DNA of 59,709 nt from CAYMFD01 sp964389475 (GCA_964389475.1 CAYMFD010000011.1:1-59709), one strand, 5' to 3'. Shown: positions 1 through 9,630, counted from the first letter of the stretch. Notes: generated by a model not told the origin, from the letters alone. Translations and numbers: made by a program.

Positions 1-88
1 AACTGGCCGTCAGGTCAGGCAATAGGGTATAATCCCGCTATTGTGTCACGGTTGAGCCTATAATCTCCAACTATTGGTCATTACCCCG

Positions 89-96
89 TACTTTTG
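89..96 (+). promoter_or_regulatory. -7 box ahead of nadA
   Basis: The sequence TACTTTTG fits the Bacteroidota sigma-A -7 consensus TAnnTTTG and lies 27 bases before the nadA start codon. The nearest upstream TTG is only 12 bases away, so no properly spaced -33 element is visible. Confidence 0.5.
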
Positions 97-123
97 GTAA
101 CTATACATAACTAAAAGTACCAG

Positions 124-1128
124 ATGACTGCACCAGCTGCCGCGCTAGACCTACTACCTCGCAAAGGGTACCTCGATATAGACGTTGACCCCACCCTGGA
201 CCTAGTGGCGGAGATCAATCGCCTCAAGAAAGAACGTAATGCCATCATACTCGCTCACTACTACCAGGAGAGCGAGATACAGGATGTGGCGGACTATATC
301 GGTGATAGCCTAGGCCTCAGCCAAAAGGCAGCTAGTACAGATGCAGATGTCATTGTCTTTGCAGGGGTACACTTTATGGCGGAGACGGCCAAAATGCTCA
401 ATCCACAGAAGACCGTCTTATTACCAGACCTAAAGGCTGGCTGCTCACTCGCGGATAGCTGCCCGCCCCACTTATTCCGAAAGTTTAAAGAGCGGTACCC
501 TGACCATGTCGTCATCAGCTATATCAACTGTACGGCTGAGCTCAAGACCCTGACGGATATCTGCTGCACGAGTAGCAATGCCGAGCATATTGTCAATAGT
601 GTGCCGGCTGACAAGGGTATCATCTTCGCCCCGGACCGCAACCTAGGCGCCTACCTCGTCAAAAAGACAGGCCGCGATATGATCTTGTGGAATGGAACCT
701 GCATGGTCCACGAGATCTTTTCGCATGAGAAGATTACCAAACTACAGATGCGACACCCTGAGGCCAAGTTTATCGCCCACCCTGAGTGCGAGGCGCATAT
801 CCTCGACAAGGCTGATTTTATTGGTTCTACGACGGGCTTGCTCAACTATACCAAGGAGAGTGATGCAGATACCTTCATAGTAGCCACAGAGTCAGGTATC
901 CTCCACCAGATGGAGCAGGCGTCTCCGGATAAGACCTTCATACCAGCTCCACCCAATAATACTTGTGCCTGCAACGACTGCCCGCATATGAAACGCAATA
1001 CGATGGAGAAACTTTACCTCGCCATGGAGTATGGCCAGCCGGAGATCACCCTACCAGAGTGGGTGATCGATGAGGGTCGAGCATGCATAGATCGAATGCT
1101 CGAGATCAGTAAAGCAGCCGGCCTCTAA
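124..1128 (+). CDS. nadA: quinolinate synthase NadA
   Basis: Catalyses condensation of iminoaspartate with dihydroxyacetone phosphate to quinolinate in de novo NAD synthesis, using a [4Fe-4S] cluster in the cytoplasm. At 334 aa it has normal NadA length. The likely cluster ligands are visible: Cys107 in KAGCSLAD, Cys193 in WNGTCMVH, and the C-terminal cluster CACNDC (residues 281-286). The substrate-binding AHYYQ motif is near residue 44. The ATG follows a -7 promoter box by 27 bases. comF starts one base after the stop, so the two are probably cotranscribed. nadB and nadC are not in the window. Identification is secure. Confidence 0.96.
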   Translation: MTAPAAALDLLPRKGYLDIDVDPTLDLVAEINRLKKERNAIILAHYYQESEIQDVADYIGDSLGLSQKAASTDADVIVFAGVHFMAETAKMLNPQKTVLLPDLKAGCSLADSCPPHLFRKFKERYPDHVVISYINCTAELKTLTDICCTSSNAEHIVNSVPADKGIIFAPDRNLGAYLVKKTGRDMILWNGTCMVHEIFSHEKITKLQMRHPEAKFIAHPECEAHILDKADFIGSTTGLLNYTKESDADTFIVATESGILHQMEQASPDKTFIPAPPNNTCACNDCPHMKRNTMEKLYLAMEYGQPEITLPEWVIDEGRACIDRMLEISKAAGL

Positions 1129-1129
1129 G

Positions 1130-1834
1130 ATGTCTGTGTCTAGCCTACTCGGTGGTCTCAAGCAGTTGCTAGCTCCAGAGCTATGCTACTTCTGCTGGAA
1201 GCGGCAGCCATGGACGGGCAGCAAGGTCTGCCTAGCGTGTAGCACAGACCTGCCTCTAGCCGTTGATACGACCTTTAGACATAACAATGTGACCAAGCAC
1301 ATGTGGGGCAGGGTAGAGGTTGACCATGGCGCAGCTGTATTTAATTATTGGCGAGATAGTCCGCTCAAGACGTCCCTACACATGCTCAAGTACCGCGGCA
1401 AGCGGGATGTAGGTTTATGGCTGGGCAGGATGACCGGCAAGATGATCCATGAGTGCCCTAGCTATGGCGATATCGATGCGGTCGTCTATGTGCCCCTCCA
1501 TCCAGTCAAGCAGCGGCGACGTGGTTACAATCAGGCTAGGGTGATCGCTGAGGGTCTACTACCCTACTTATCGCCGCATACCAAGATAGTAGACGATGCC
1601 CTGCTCAAGACGGGTGTCAACACCTCACAGACGAGTATGACTCGGCGAGAGCGACTGGCCAATGTGGAGGAGGTCTATGAGCTAGGCGATCCCAGTAAGA
1701 TTAGGGGCAGGTCCGTTTTGCTCGTAGATGATGTGATGACGACGGGAGCCACCGTAGAGATTACAGGCAACCTCTTGCGCAAGGCTGGCGTAGCTAAGCT
1801 GTATGTAGCCACCGCTGCTGTTGCTAGGATGTAG
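1130..1834 (+). CDS. comF: ComF family phosphoribosyltransferase-like protein
   Basis: 234-aa ComF/GntX family protein. The N-terminus has a zinc-ribbon-like pair CYFC (about residue 19) and CLAC (about residue 34). The C-terminus carries a type I PRTase PRPP loop (LLVDDVMTTGAT, about residues 201-212) after the typical RRGYNQA segment. ComF proteins are tied to DNA uptake and recombination in transformable bacteria, but many homologues have no proven role. It starts one base after the nadA stop, so translational coupling is likely. The family is clear; its function in this organism is inferred. Confidence 0.88.
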   Translation: MSVSSLLGGLKQLLAPELCYFCWKRQPWTGSKVCLACSTDLPLAVDTTFRHNNVTKHMWGRVEVDHGAAVFNYWRDSPLKTSLHMLKYRGKRDVGLWLGRMTGKMIHECPSYGDIDAVVYVPLHPVKQRRRGYNQARVIAEGLLPYLSPHTKIVDDALLKTGVNTSQTSMTRRERLANVEEVYELGDPSKIRGRSVLLVDDVMTTGATVEITGNLLRKAGVAKLYVATAAVARM

Positions 1835-1854
1835 AAAGCTAATATATAATAGTG

Positions 1855-2340
1855 ATGAAAGCGATATTCCTTTATCTCTCTTTGATACTCCTTACCACAC
1901 AGTGTGTAACCACGACATCTGTGCAAGAGGCGCCTCCTACAGTAGGTGTTATCGATATCCCACAGATGGATGGGGAGTCTTATTACATCAGACTATCCAA
2001 GGCAGATACGGTGCTACACTGTCTGTCGAGTGGCCTATTCCAAGAAAGAGTAGTAGACTCGTTGTCAACAAGGCGGGTTATAAGTCGGCCTACTGCTGCT
2101 TTAGCATCGATTATGAGAACATTAAGCGGCCAGCTTATGGTCACATGTAGCCTTGCCATTGATCCAGATGGCGAAGTCGTACTTACAAGGGTGATGGACG
2201 TGAGCGGATTGAGAAATGAGGACAAAGCACAAGAAGTAGCCGTCATGTGCTTTGGATATCGATATCAAGCTGACCCTTCGGCTCCCTGCTTACAGTTTTC
2301 AGAGCTCACGATCGAAATTGATGGGACCAGTTTTCGATGA
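1855..2340 (+). CDS. small secreted/lipoprotein with TonB-C-like domain (copy 1)
   Basis: 161-aa protein of no named family. A hydrophobic N-terminus ends near TTQC, a poor lipobox, so it is either a lipoprotein or a secreted protein. The C-terminal half (about residues 85-160) reads like the energy-transducer TonB C-terminal fold: a strand, IDPDGEV, a valine/Ser-Gly segment, a helix, then FGYRYQAD..APCLQF. It has no Pro-rich linker, so it is not a classical TonB. An in-frame GTG lies directly before the chosen ATG. It is paralogous to the next gene: both share the Y-x-[AP]-D..[AS]PCL-x-F motif. Function is unknown. Confidence 0.7.
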   Translation: MKAIFLYLSLILLTTQCVTTTSVQEAPPTVGVIDIPQMDGESYYIRLSKADTVLHCLSSGLFQERVVDSLSTRRVISRPTAALASIMRTLSGQLMVTCSLAIDPDGEVVLTRVMDVSGLRNEDKAQEVAVMCFGYRYQADPSAPCLQFSELTIEIDGTSFR

Positions 2341-2463
2341 CCATTATATGTGAGTCCAGGAGCAAGTATAATCAAGCGTCTAGCTGTCGGATCGCTGCAA
2401 GTGATCGGATTCATACTGCAATAATGTTTACGGGTTATTTATCCGTCAAAAACAAAGACCTTG

Positions 2464-2471
2464 TACTTTTG
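2464..2471 (+). promoter_or_regulatory. -7 box ahead of second TonB-C-like lipoprotein
   Basis: TACTTTTG matches TAnnTTTG and lies 28 bases before the ATG at 2500. It sits inside the longest open frame, which begins with a TTG at 2461. This argues that translation starts at 2500 and not at 2461. Confidence 0.6.
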
Positions 2472-2499
2472 CTGTGAGCTAACAATCGTACAAATACCT

Positions 2500-3012
2500 A
2501 TGAAGTGGAGCATATTGATTTGTTTGCAAGTCATGGCATTGTACCTCTGTGGATGTCGAACTGGGCATTTGACAAAGAAGGTAGATATCATTTCTACTGA
2601 GTATCCTGCACTATCTGCCATCAAGGCTTATACGGATAGAGACCAATCTAACTTTGTCGATAGTTGCTTGCTGGAGATAGATGGTCTTGCTGAGGCGACG
2701 ATGTTTGATAATCTTGCTTCAAAATCGGGAAGAGCCTCAATCAGTAGTCCTAATTATATGACTATTCTCCAGAAGCTTGACCAAAGAGTCCTGTCCGTAC
2801 AAGGTGGCTTGTCAATTGACTTTTTACTAGGCATTGATAATCTAGGTAGTGTCCCAGTAGCGCTTGTGAAGGAGATGCCAAGCGTCCAGTATTTTGCTGA
2901 GTCTGACCTTAAGATGATCAGTTACTATCTTTTAAAAGATCAGAAGTATGAGCCGGATAGCTCATCTCCTTGTCTTGATTTTGCGCTTTATAACTTTAGT
3001 ATAAATCGGTAG
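2500..3012 (+). CDS. lipoprotein with TonB-C-like domain (copy 2)
   Basis: 170-aa protein starting MKWSILICL with a lipobox-like LCGC at residues 16-19, so probably a lipoprotein. The ATG at 2500 is preferred over the in-frame TTG at 2461 because a -7 promoter box covers 2464-2471 and because this start gives a clean signal peptide. The C-terminal part (GGLSIDFLLGIDNLG ... KYEPDSSSPCLDF) aligns by eye with the neighbouring gene at 1855, so the two are tandem paralogues. Residues aligning with the TonB-C core suggest a small alpha/beta domain. Partner and function are unknown. Confidence 0.7.
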   Translation: MKWSILICLQVMALYLCGCRTGHLTKKVDIISTEYPALSAIKAYTDRDQSNFVDSCLLEIDGLAEATMFDNLASKSGRASISSPNYMTILQKLDQRVLSVQGGLSIDFLLGIDNLGSVPVALVKEMPSVQYFAESDLKMISYYLLKDQKYEPDSSSPCLDFALYNFSINR

Positions 3013-3147
3013 TATAATCATTGACGGTTCTTCACTTGATTCTTCTAGTAGAAGGGGTGATAGCTGTGGGGCTTCTTTTTCCTCAGCTAGTACTCCTCTC
3101 TTATTCTTCTACCATTTCTGACTTAACTTTTCGCACTCTAACTTGGT

Positions 3148-3214
3148 ATAATGCCGATACATATTTAAAGACGCTAATGCAATTAGTGTCATCTTAAATA
3201 GTAATCGGTATTAT
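3148..3214. repeat. long imperfect inverted repeat upstream of thrS
   Basis: Left arm 3148-3178 begins ATAATGCCGAT and right arm 3182-3214 ends ATCGGTATTAT. With two small indels and a few mismatches the arms pair over about 30 bp around a 3-base loop. It lies in the 280-bp gene-free space 3013-3292 and upstream of the predicted thrS promoter. No T-run follows it, so it is not a classical terminator. It could be a palindromic intergenic element or a structured RNA. Confidence 0.75.
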
Positions 3215-3249
3215 CATAAGCCTCCTCGACTACCATCGAAGCATCTTAT

Positions 3250-3257
3250 TATCTTTG
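3250..3257 (+). promoter_or_regulatory. -7 box ahead of thrS
   Basis: TATCTTTG matches TAnnTTTG and lies 35 bases before the thrS ATG. If used, the inverted repeat at 3148-3214 lies upstream of the transcript and not in its leader. Confidence 0.55.
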
Positions 3258-3292
3258 CGGCTTGATTTTAAGTCAGCCAAGTATATACACCT

Positions 3293-5221
3293 ATGTCTAC
3301 AGTCAAAATAACCTTCCCCGATGGTAATGTCCGCAATTATGAGAGCGGCACTACAGCCAAAGAAGTAGCGCAGTCCATCAGCGAAGGACTAGCTCGTAAT
3401 GTACTCTCTGCTGGTCTCAATGGAGAGATCGTCGACGGCGGCACACCTATTACGGAGGATAGCGACATAGTATTCTATACGTGGAATGATGCCGATGGTA
3501 AGAAGACCTTCTGGCACTCCTCTGCCCACCTGATGGCCGAGGCACTAGAGGCACTATATCCGGGTATCAAGCTAGGTATCGGGCCAGCGATAGACCAGGG
3601 ATTTTATTACGACGTTGATCCTGGGGAGGGTCGGTCTATAGGTCTAGACGACTTTGCAGCTATTGAGAAAAAGATGCTAGAGCTGGCTCGCGAAAAGAAT
3701 GACTTCGTCCGTAAGGAAGTGAGCAAGGCAGACGCCGAGGCCTACTTTAAGGACAAGGGCGATGAGTACAAGCTAGAGCTTATCAATGAGCTTGAGGATG
3801 GCACCATTACCTTTTATACGCAAGGGGGCTTTACAGACCTGTGCAAGGGCCCACACATACCCAATACTGGCGTGATCAAGGCGGCCAAGCTCACCAAGGT
3901 ATCTGGCGCTTACTGGCGTGGCGACGAGACACGTAAGACGCTGACGAGGCTCTACGGTATCACCTTCCCCAAACAAAAAGAACTGACCCAGTACCTGGCC
4001 ATGGTCGAGGAGGCTAAGAAGCGGGACCACCGTAAGCTGGGTGCCGAGCTAGAGCTATTTATGTTTAGCGAAAAGGTGGGTTCAGGTCTTCCTATTTGGC
4101 TACCGAAAGGAACACAGCTGAGAGAGCGACTACAAGGTTACCTCCGCTCCGAGCAGGAGAAAAGAGGCTACGAAATGGTGATCACGCCACACATCGGGCA
4201 CAAGAATCTCTACGTCACGTCTGGCCACTACGAGAAGTACGGCGAAGACAGTTTCCAGCCTATCAAGACACCACGCGACGGTGAGGAGTTCTTGCTCAAG
4301 CCGATGAACTGCCCACACCATTGCGAGATATTTGCTAATCGTCCACACTCCTACAAAGAGCTACCGATTAAGATCGGGGAGTTCGGTACGGTGTATCGCT
4401 ACGAGCAGAGTGGTGAGCTACACGGCCTGTCTAGGGTACGGGGCTTTACCCAAGACGATGCCCATATCTTCTGCACGACAGCCCAGCTCAAGGACGAGTT
4501 CCTAGACGTGCTAGACTTGACGACAGAGGTGCTGAGCAAGATGGGTTTTGATGAGTTTACGGCACAGATCTCGCTGAGAGACCCTGACAATCCAGAGAAG
4601 TACATCGGTAGTGACGAGAACTGGGATGCTGCCGAGCGAGCGATTATCGAGGCGACAGAGCAGGTAGGCCTTAATACGACCCAAGTCAAAGGAGAGGCGG
4701 CCTTCTATGGTCCCAAGCTAGACTTTATGATCAAGGATGCCCTAGGCCGACAGTGGCAGCTAGGTACCATACAGGTCGATTATAACCTGCCAGAGCGATT
4801 TGAGCTAGAGTACACCGGTAGTGACAATGCGCCGCACCGTCCAGTGATGATCCACCGGGCACCCTTCGGTAGTATGGAGCGATTTATCAGTATCCTGATC
4901 GAGCACACGGGTGGTAAGTTTCCACTATGGCTAGCGCCAGACCAGATAGCGGTGCTGCCACTATCTGACCAGTATAACGATTATGCAAGGCAAGTCCTTA
5001 CAGACTTAGCACCACACGATATACGAGGATTCGTCGATGACCGTACTGAGTCGATAGGCCGTAAGATCAGAGATGCCGAGGTTAAGAAAGTACCCTTTAT
5101 GCTCATCGTAGGGGAGAAGGAGGCCGCTGTAGACTCCGTCGCTGTACGTAAGCAAGGCGAGGGTGACCTAGGTACTATGACTAAGGCAGACTTTGCCACT
5201 TATTTTGCAGACCAAGTATAG
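3293..5221 (+). CDS. thrS: threonyl-tRNA synthetase
   Basis: Class II synthetase charging tRNA-Thr. The 642-aa length and domain order are standard: TGS domain (about 1-62), editing domain with HSSAHLMAEAL (about 76-86) and the later Cys/His residues of CKGPHIP, catalytic core with the zinc-site motif MNCPHHCEIF (about residues 338-347), motif 3 HRAPFGSMERF (about 523-533), and an anticodon-binding domain over the last 100 residues. In many Bacteroidota thrS is followed by infC-rpmI-rplT; here the next gene is an unrelated lipoprotein, so that synteny is broken. Confidence 0.97.
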   Translation: MSTVKITFPDGNVRNYESGTTAKEVAQSISEGLARNVLSAGLNGEIVDGGTPITEDSDIVFYTWNDADGKKTFWHSSAHLMAEALEALYPGIKLGIGPAIDQGFYYDVDPGEGRSIGLDDFAAIEKKMLELAREKNDFVRKEVSKADAEAYFKDKGDEYKLELINELEDGTITFYTQGGFTDLCKGPHIPNTGVIKAAKLTKVSGAYWRGDETRKTLTRLYGITFPKQKELTQYLAMVEEAKKRDHRKLGAELELFMFSEKVGSGLPIWLPKGTQLRERLQGYLRSEQEKRGYEMVITPHIGHKNLYVTSGHYEKYGEDSFQPIKTPRDGEEFLLKPMNCPHHCEIFANRPHSYKELPIKIGEFGTVYRYEQSGELHGLSRVRGFTQDDAHIFCTTAQLKDEFLDVLDLTTEVLSKMGFDEFTAQISLRDPDNPEKYIGSDENWDAAERAIIEATEQVGLNTTQVKGEAAFYGPKLDFMIKDALGRQWQLGTIQVDYNLPERFELEYTGSDNAPHRPVMIHRAPFGSMERFISILIEHTGGKFPLWLAPDQIAVLPLSDQYNDYARQVLTDLAPHDIRGFVDDRTESIGRKIRDAEVKKVPFMLIVGEKEAAVDSVAVRKQGEGDLGTMTKADFATYFADQV

Positions 5222-5242
5222 CACGACCAAGCAGACGATTGT

Positions 5243-7351
5243 ATGAGGATCATTTATTCGCTGCTAGCATTGCTATTAGCATCAATGTGGATGAGTTGTG
5301 GTGATAAAGACGTCATCGATGGTGTACGCAACCCTAGTAAGAGCACTCGTAAGACCATCTACCTGATAGACAGCGTGGCCAATATGACGTCCTACTCAGA
5401 GTGTCCTACGCAGAATGTACGACTCGCAGAAAAGTTCTTAGCTCGCTACACGGCTAATAAGACGCCACAGGCCTGGTACCAATATGCCATGGAGCAGTCC
5501 AAAACGGGCAATTTTGCTCAGACATCTATACTCCAGCAAAACAGCTTTTCTGATGGTAAGATCACGGCTGAAAACCTAAATAAGGGCTCCTTATTTATAT
5601 ACGAGTTGATGGCACTAGGCTACCTACGTGTAGCTATGGAGCAGGAGGGCCGGCCCTTTGTAATAGGCAGTAAAGACCCATACAGTGATATACAGTATGC
5701 GCAGGCAGCCATGCAGCTATACGAGATTATACTTACCAAGTTTTCAGATAGGCTAGACATACAATGGTACTATAATATGTGCCATATGATGATGGGCACC
5801 TATCCTGACGCTGTCCCTGCCGATTACTACCTCCCACTAGACTCGCTCGCAGGTGTAGACGCTGGCCCCATCTATGCTGATATAGCCGCCAGTCTCAATA
5901 TCAGCGAGACCCGTAATGGTGGTCCTGCCGTATGGCTAGACCTCGATGGAGACCACGACCTAGACCTCATTACCTGCTCTAGAGACCTCGCCGAGCCCAT
6001 ACACGTCTACCGCAAGGAGGGTAGCACCTACGAGGATGTAACAGCCGTCTCAGGTATAGCAGGGCTCACTGGCGGATCTACTATAGCGCCAGCCGATATA
6101 GATAATGATGGGGACATGGATGTCTTCATAGGTAGAGGCAAGTATCATGGTCCTTATGGTCAACTGCCCGTCTCCCTACTCCTCAATCGCGGCAATGGGA
6201 TACTAGATGATATAGCGATACCTGCAGGTATGGGCGATCTACTCTCAGTCGCAGACGCTGACTGGATAGACTACGACCTCGACGGCGACCTCGACCTGTA
6301 TGTAGCTACTGAAAACAGTGGTAGCCGCAGCCTCCCCAAGTTATATCAAAACCAAGGCGACCTTACCTTCGTAGACGTCCAGCAAGAGGTCTTACCGCAG
6401 CTCATGCTCAAGCCTATGCGAGTGGCCGAGCTAGCCCAGTTATCCGGTGATCCACGGCCCGACCTGCTGGTCACCTACAAGTACAAGCGACCATTTCTAT
6501 GGACGACCACAGACTCTACCATGCGCAAGACGCCTGCTGCGATGGCTGCCCACCAGGCAACCAGTACAGCATTGCCCATCGATGTCGATAATGATGGTGA
6601 CCTAGACGTAGTGATGCTTCCGCACACGCTTAAGATGGGAGAGACGACGGCATCATTCGCCGCTGGGCTACAGCAGCAGCCTGCCCGTCCTATGACCCAC
6701 TTATATATCAATCAGTCGGACACGGCCTTCGTCCCAGCACATGATATGCTAGGTGGTTTACAGTACGTAGGGTCAGTATATGCAGCGACTTCATTTGATG
6801 CTGACCTAGATGGCGACATGGATATTTATGTATCTACTGGTGGTCAGGATGTTGATGAATTCGTGCCCAACCGCTTTTTTTACAATGATGGTCAGGGTCA
6901 CTATACAGAGGCTACCCTACATAGTCAGACTGGCCTGGCGTCACAGTCTTATGGACTTGCCGTGGCCAATATCGATAATGATCCATTGCCTGAGATATTG
7001 GTCAATGGCGGTGGCTTTTATGAAGGAGATCATGCGCCTACCACTTTGTTTGACGCAAAGGGTAGTACCGATAATCAGTGGATTCGTATCCAGCTGGAGG
7101 GCACGACAGATAACTTTTATGGTATAGGTGCTAGGGTCTCCATCTACTGTACGCTGAGCGATGGTGGCGAGCAGGTGTTCTATCACTATCCAGACCCCGG
7201 GCATGGGATATCTACCCGCCAGCTAGATATCCCGGTAGGCCTAGGCCGGGCCAGGAACATTGACAAGATTGTAGTAGACTGGCCCATAGGCGGCGAGCAG
7301 GTTTTGACCGATGTAGAAGTCAATCAGACGATTATAATCAGGCAGGACTAG
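5243..7351 (+). CDS. FG-GAP/VCBS repeat lipoprotein with ASPIC/UnbV domain
   Basis: 702-aa predicted lipoprotein (signal peptide ending WMSC, Cys19). A helical region (about 60-200, possibly TPR-like) is followed by several FG-GAP/VCBS blade signatures of the calcium-binding type, such as DLDGDHDLD, DIDNDGDMD, DYDLDGDLD, DVDNDGDLD and DLDGDMD. The last 90 residues carry an ASPIC/UnbV-like domain (FYGIGARVSIY ... IVVDWPIGG). The family is typical of secreted or surface proteins in Bacteroidota with a beta-propeller fold and unknown ligand. It follows thrS by 21 bases on the same strand. Function is not assignable beyond a surface adhesion/binding role. Confidence 0.85.
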   Translation: MRIIYSLLALLLASMWMSCGDKDVIDGVRNPSKSTRKTIYLIDSVANMTSYSECPTQNVRLAEKFLARYTANKTPQAWYQYAMEQSKTGNFAQTSILQQNSFSDGKITAENLNKGSLFIYELMALGYLRVAMEQEGRPFVIGSKDPYSDIQYAQAAMQLYEIILTKFSDRLDIQWYYNMCHMMMGTYPDAVPADYYLPLDSLAGVDAGPIYADIAASLNISETRNGGPAVWLDLDGDHDLDLITCSRDLAEPIHVYRKEGSTYEDVTAVSGIAGLTGGSTIAPADIDNDGDMDVFIGRGKYHGPYGQLPVSLLLNRGNGILDDIAIPAGMGDLLSVADADWIDYDLDGDLDLYVATENSGSRSLPKLYQNQGDLTFVDVQQEVLPQLMLKPMRVAELAQLSGDPRPDLLVTYKYKRPFLWTTTDSTMRKTPAAMAAHQATSTALPIDVDNDGDLDVVMLPHTLKMGETTASFAAGLQQQPARPMTHLYINQSDTAFVPAHDMLGGLQYVGSVYAATSFDADLDGDMDIYVSTGGQDVDEFVPNRFFYNDGQGHYTEATLHSQTGLASQSYGLAVANIDNDPLPEILVNGGGFYEGDHAPTTLFDAKGSTDNQWIRIQLEGTTDNFYGIGARVSIYCTLSDGGEQVFYHYPDPGHGISTRQLDIPVGLGRARNIDKIVVDWPIGGEQVLTDVEVNQTIIIRQD

Positions 7352-7393
7352 GTATCATACCACTTGATTAGCAGCCGTTCGTGGATAAAAGCT

Positions 7394-7401
7394 TACTTTT
7401 G
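7394..7401 (+). promoter_or_regulatory. -7 box ahead of ppiD-like gene
   Basis: TACTTTTG matches TAnnTTTG, 114 bases before the ATG at 7516. The long leader implied (about 108 bases) shows no obvious hairpin. Confidence 0.45.
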
Positions 7402-7515
7402 CACAGTTTTTTACCACTCCCGATAAATACCTTTTCTTAAGGTAAGCGTCGTAAGCGGCTAAGAAACTAAGAACCAAGTTTTTACACATCATTTTTTTGC
7501 AATTCGTACGACCCT

Positions 7516-9630
7516 ATGGCTTTAATAGGAAAGATTAGAAGAAATTTTTGGCTAGTCCTGATACTCTTAGGTTTCGCACTGGCTTCATTTGTCATCATGG
7601 ATATGGTCGGCGCGAGCAATCGTGGCGGTGGTGTGCAGGCAGATATGGGCTCAGTGGCCGGTCAGCAGATAGACTACAGAGAGTTTAACCGTACAGAGAC
7701 TGCCCTATACTCAGGATCAGGCGACATATTTGGCCGTCGTAGCAACCTGTGGGACTTCTTCGTAGAGAAGGCCGTGCTTAACAAGCAGGCAGAAGGTCTA
7801 GGCCTCGGTGTCAGCACAGATGAGCTCATGGACCTCCAGTTTGGTGCTAATCCGAGCCCCATCATTCAGAACAACTTCAGAAACCCGCAGACGGGTCAGC
7901 TCAATAGAGAGATACTTAACTCTTTTAAGACGGCCATCGAAGAAGGTCAAGAGATGGCGCCTCAACAGCGTTCTTTCTGGGCAGCTCAAGAGAAGCAGAT
8001 CATCAAGCAAGCTGTACAGGATAAGTATGGTAACATGGTGAGCAAGGCGATGTATACACCTACATGGATGGTAGAGCTAGACAATCAGTTTAGCAGCGAC
8101 CAGGTGAGTTTTGACTATATACGTATCCCATTCTCTACAGTAGATGAGGAGGTTGCAGTCTCAGATAGTGAGATCGATGCCTTCGTTAAAGAGAATGCCA
8201 ACAAGTATATCCCATCTGAGGATACTAAGGTGCTAGAGTATGCTTCCCTAAGCGTCATCGCAACCCCATCGGATAGTATGATGTGGAAAGAGAGCTTACA
8301 GGAGAGTATCAATGAGTTTAAGATCACGGATAACGACTCACTTTTCGCTACTAATAACAATGGATTTATCTCTCCAGTGTACGGTAACCTTGACGAGGTA
8401 AGTGACAACCTCAAGGAGGCCCTACCTGCTATGTCAGTAGGTGAGATCTATGGCCCATACGTAGAAGGTAACAGCTATGTAGCTGTCAAGATAGTTGATC
8501 GTAAGGTCCTACCTGATAGTGCTACGGCTAGACACATCCTGCGTTCTGTACCGCAGGGTAGCGGTGCTAGTGCATTCGATGAGGCAGAGGCATACGTTGA
8601 TAGCCTCAAGACTCTACTAAGAAGAGGCGTTGCTTCATTTGATTCATTAGCGATTAAGAACAGCCAAGATCCTGGATCTGGCGCTAAGGGCGGTGACCTA
8701 GGTACCTTTACACAGGGTCGTATGGTAGCACCGTTTAACGATGCTGTATTCATGGGTAATGAGGGAGACCTGGCAGTCGTCCGTACGCAGTTCGGTGTAC
8801 ACCTTATCGATGTACAGGAGCACATCTACAAGTCTAGAGACCCTAAGTACAAGCTAGCTTTTATCTCTATGCCTATCACGCCATCGCAGGATACGCAGGA
8901 CGACGCATTTGACAAGGTTGCTAGTATCGTTGATAACAATCGTACACTAGAAGCACTTGAGACAGCACTGCAGAGCGAGCCAGGGATGTCACTGACTACT
9001 GCCGCTCCAGTAAAGCTTAATGATTACATCTTTGGCCAGCTAGAGCCAGGTCAGAATAGTAGAGACATCATCAAATGGGCATTCGACGAAGACAGCAATA
9101 TTGGTGACGTGTCACCATCGATCTATACAGTAACGGATAAGGTCAACTACTACAACAGTCAGTATATTGTTGTGGCTCTTAAAGGCGAGAATGAGGCTGG
9201 GCAGTACGACGTAGCTAGTCTACGACCTACTGTAGAGGGTATCATCGCTAATAAGAAGCGTGGTGACATGCTAGCTGGCAAGATCAATAGCAGTGACCTA
9301 GCTAGCCTAGCTAGCGAGTATGGTACAGAGGTACGATCAGCTAATAACGTTACATTCTCTATGTCTTCTATACCTGGTGTGGGTAGAGAGCCTAAGGTAC
9401 AAGCAGCGGCCCTATCTCTAGCAGAGGGGTCAGTATCGAGCCCCATCGTAGGAGAGGGTGGTGTCTATCTAGTACAGCCTACTAGTAAGACGACTAGTGC
9501 CTTAGCTAGCAACGTACCAGCTAAGCGACGTACGATGAACAATACGGCTAGAGTGAGTGCAAGTAGAAAGCTAATAGAGGCCTTAAAAGACCTATACCCT
9601 ACAGAAGATAAGCGATCTAACTTCTACTAG
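7516..9630 (+). CDS. periplasmic peptidyl-prolyl isomerase, PpiD/SurA type
   Basis: 704-aa foldase. An N-terminal transmembrane anchor (about residues 12-33) is followed by a SurA-N-like chaperone region (about 35-230), and a parvulin rotamase domain lies at about 335-430 (TARHILRSVP ... GAKGGDLGTF ... FGVHLIDVQE). A further C-terminal region of about 270 aa may hold a second degenerate rotamase-like domain. The architecture is that of Bacteroidota PpiD-like proteins, which help fold exported and outer-membrane proteins on the periplasmic face of the inner membrane. It stands alone, closed by a strong terminator 27 bases after the stop. Confidence 0.9.
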   Translation: MALIGKIRRNFWLVLILLGFALASFVIMDMVGASNRGGGVQADMGSVAGQQIDYREFNRTETALYSGSGDIFGRRSNLWDFFVEKAVLNKQAEGLGLGVSTDELMDLQFGANPSPIIQNNFRNPQTGQLNREILNSFKTAIEEGQEMAPQQRSFWAAQEKQIIKQAVQDKYGNMVSKAMYTPTWMVELDNQFSSDQVSFDYIRIPFSTVDEEVAVSDSEIDAFVKENANKYIPSEDTKVLEYASLSVIATPSDSMMWKESLQESINEFKITDNDSLFATNNNGFISPVYGNLDEVSDNLKEALPAMSVGEIYGPYVEGNSYVAVKIVDRKVLPDSATARHILRSVPQGSGASAFDEAEAYVDSLKTLLRRGVASFDSLAIKNSQDPGSGAKGGDLGTFTQGRMVAPFNDAVFMGNEGDLAVVRTQFGVHLIDVQEHIYKSRDPKYKLAFISMPITPSQDTQDDAFDKVASIVDNNRTLEALETALQSEPGMSLTTAAPVKLNDYIFGQLEPGQNSRDIIKWAFDEDSNIGDVSPSIYTVTDKVNYYNSQYIVVALKGENEAGQYDVASLRPTVEGIIANKKRGDMLAGKINSSDLASLASEYGTEVRSANNVTFSMSSIPGVGREPKVQAAALSLAEGSVSSPIVGEGGVYLVQPTSKTTSALASNVPAKRRTMNNTARVSASRKLIEALKDLYPTEDKRSNFY

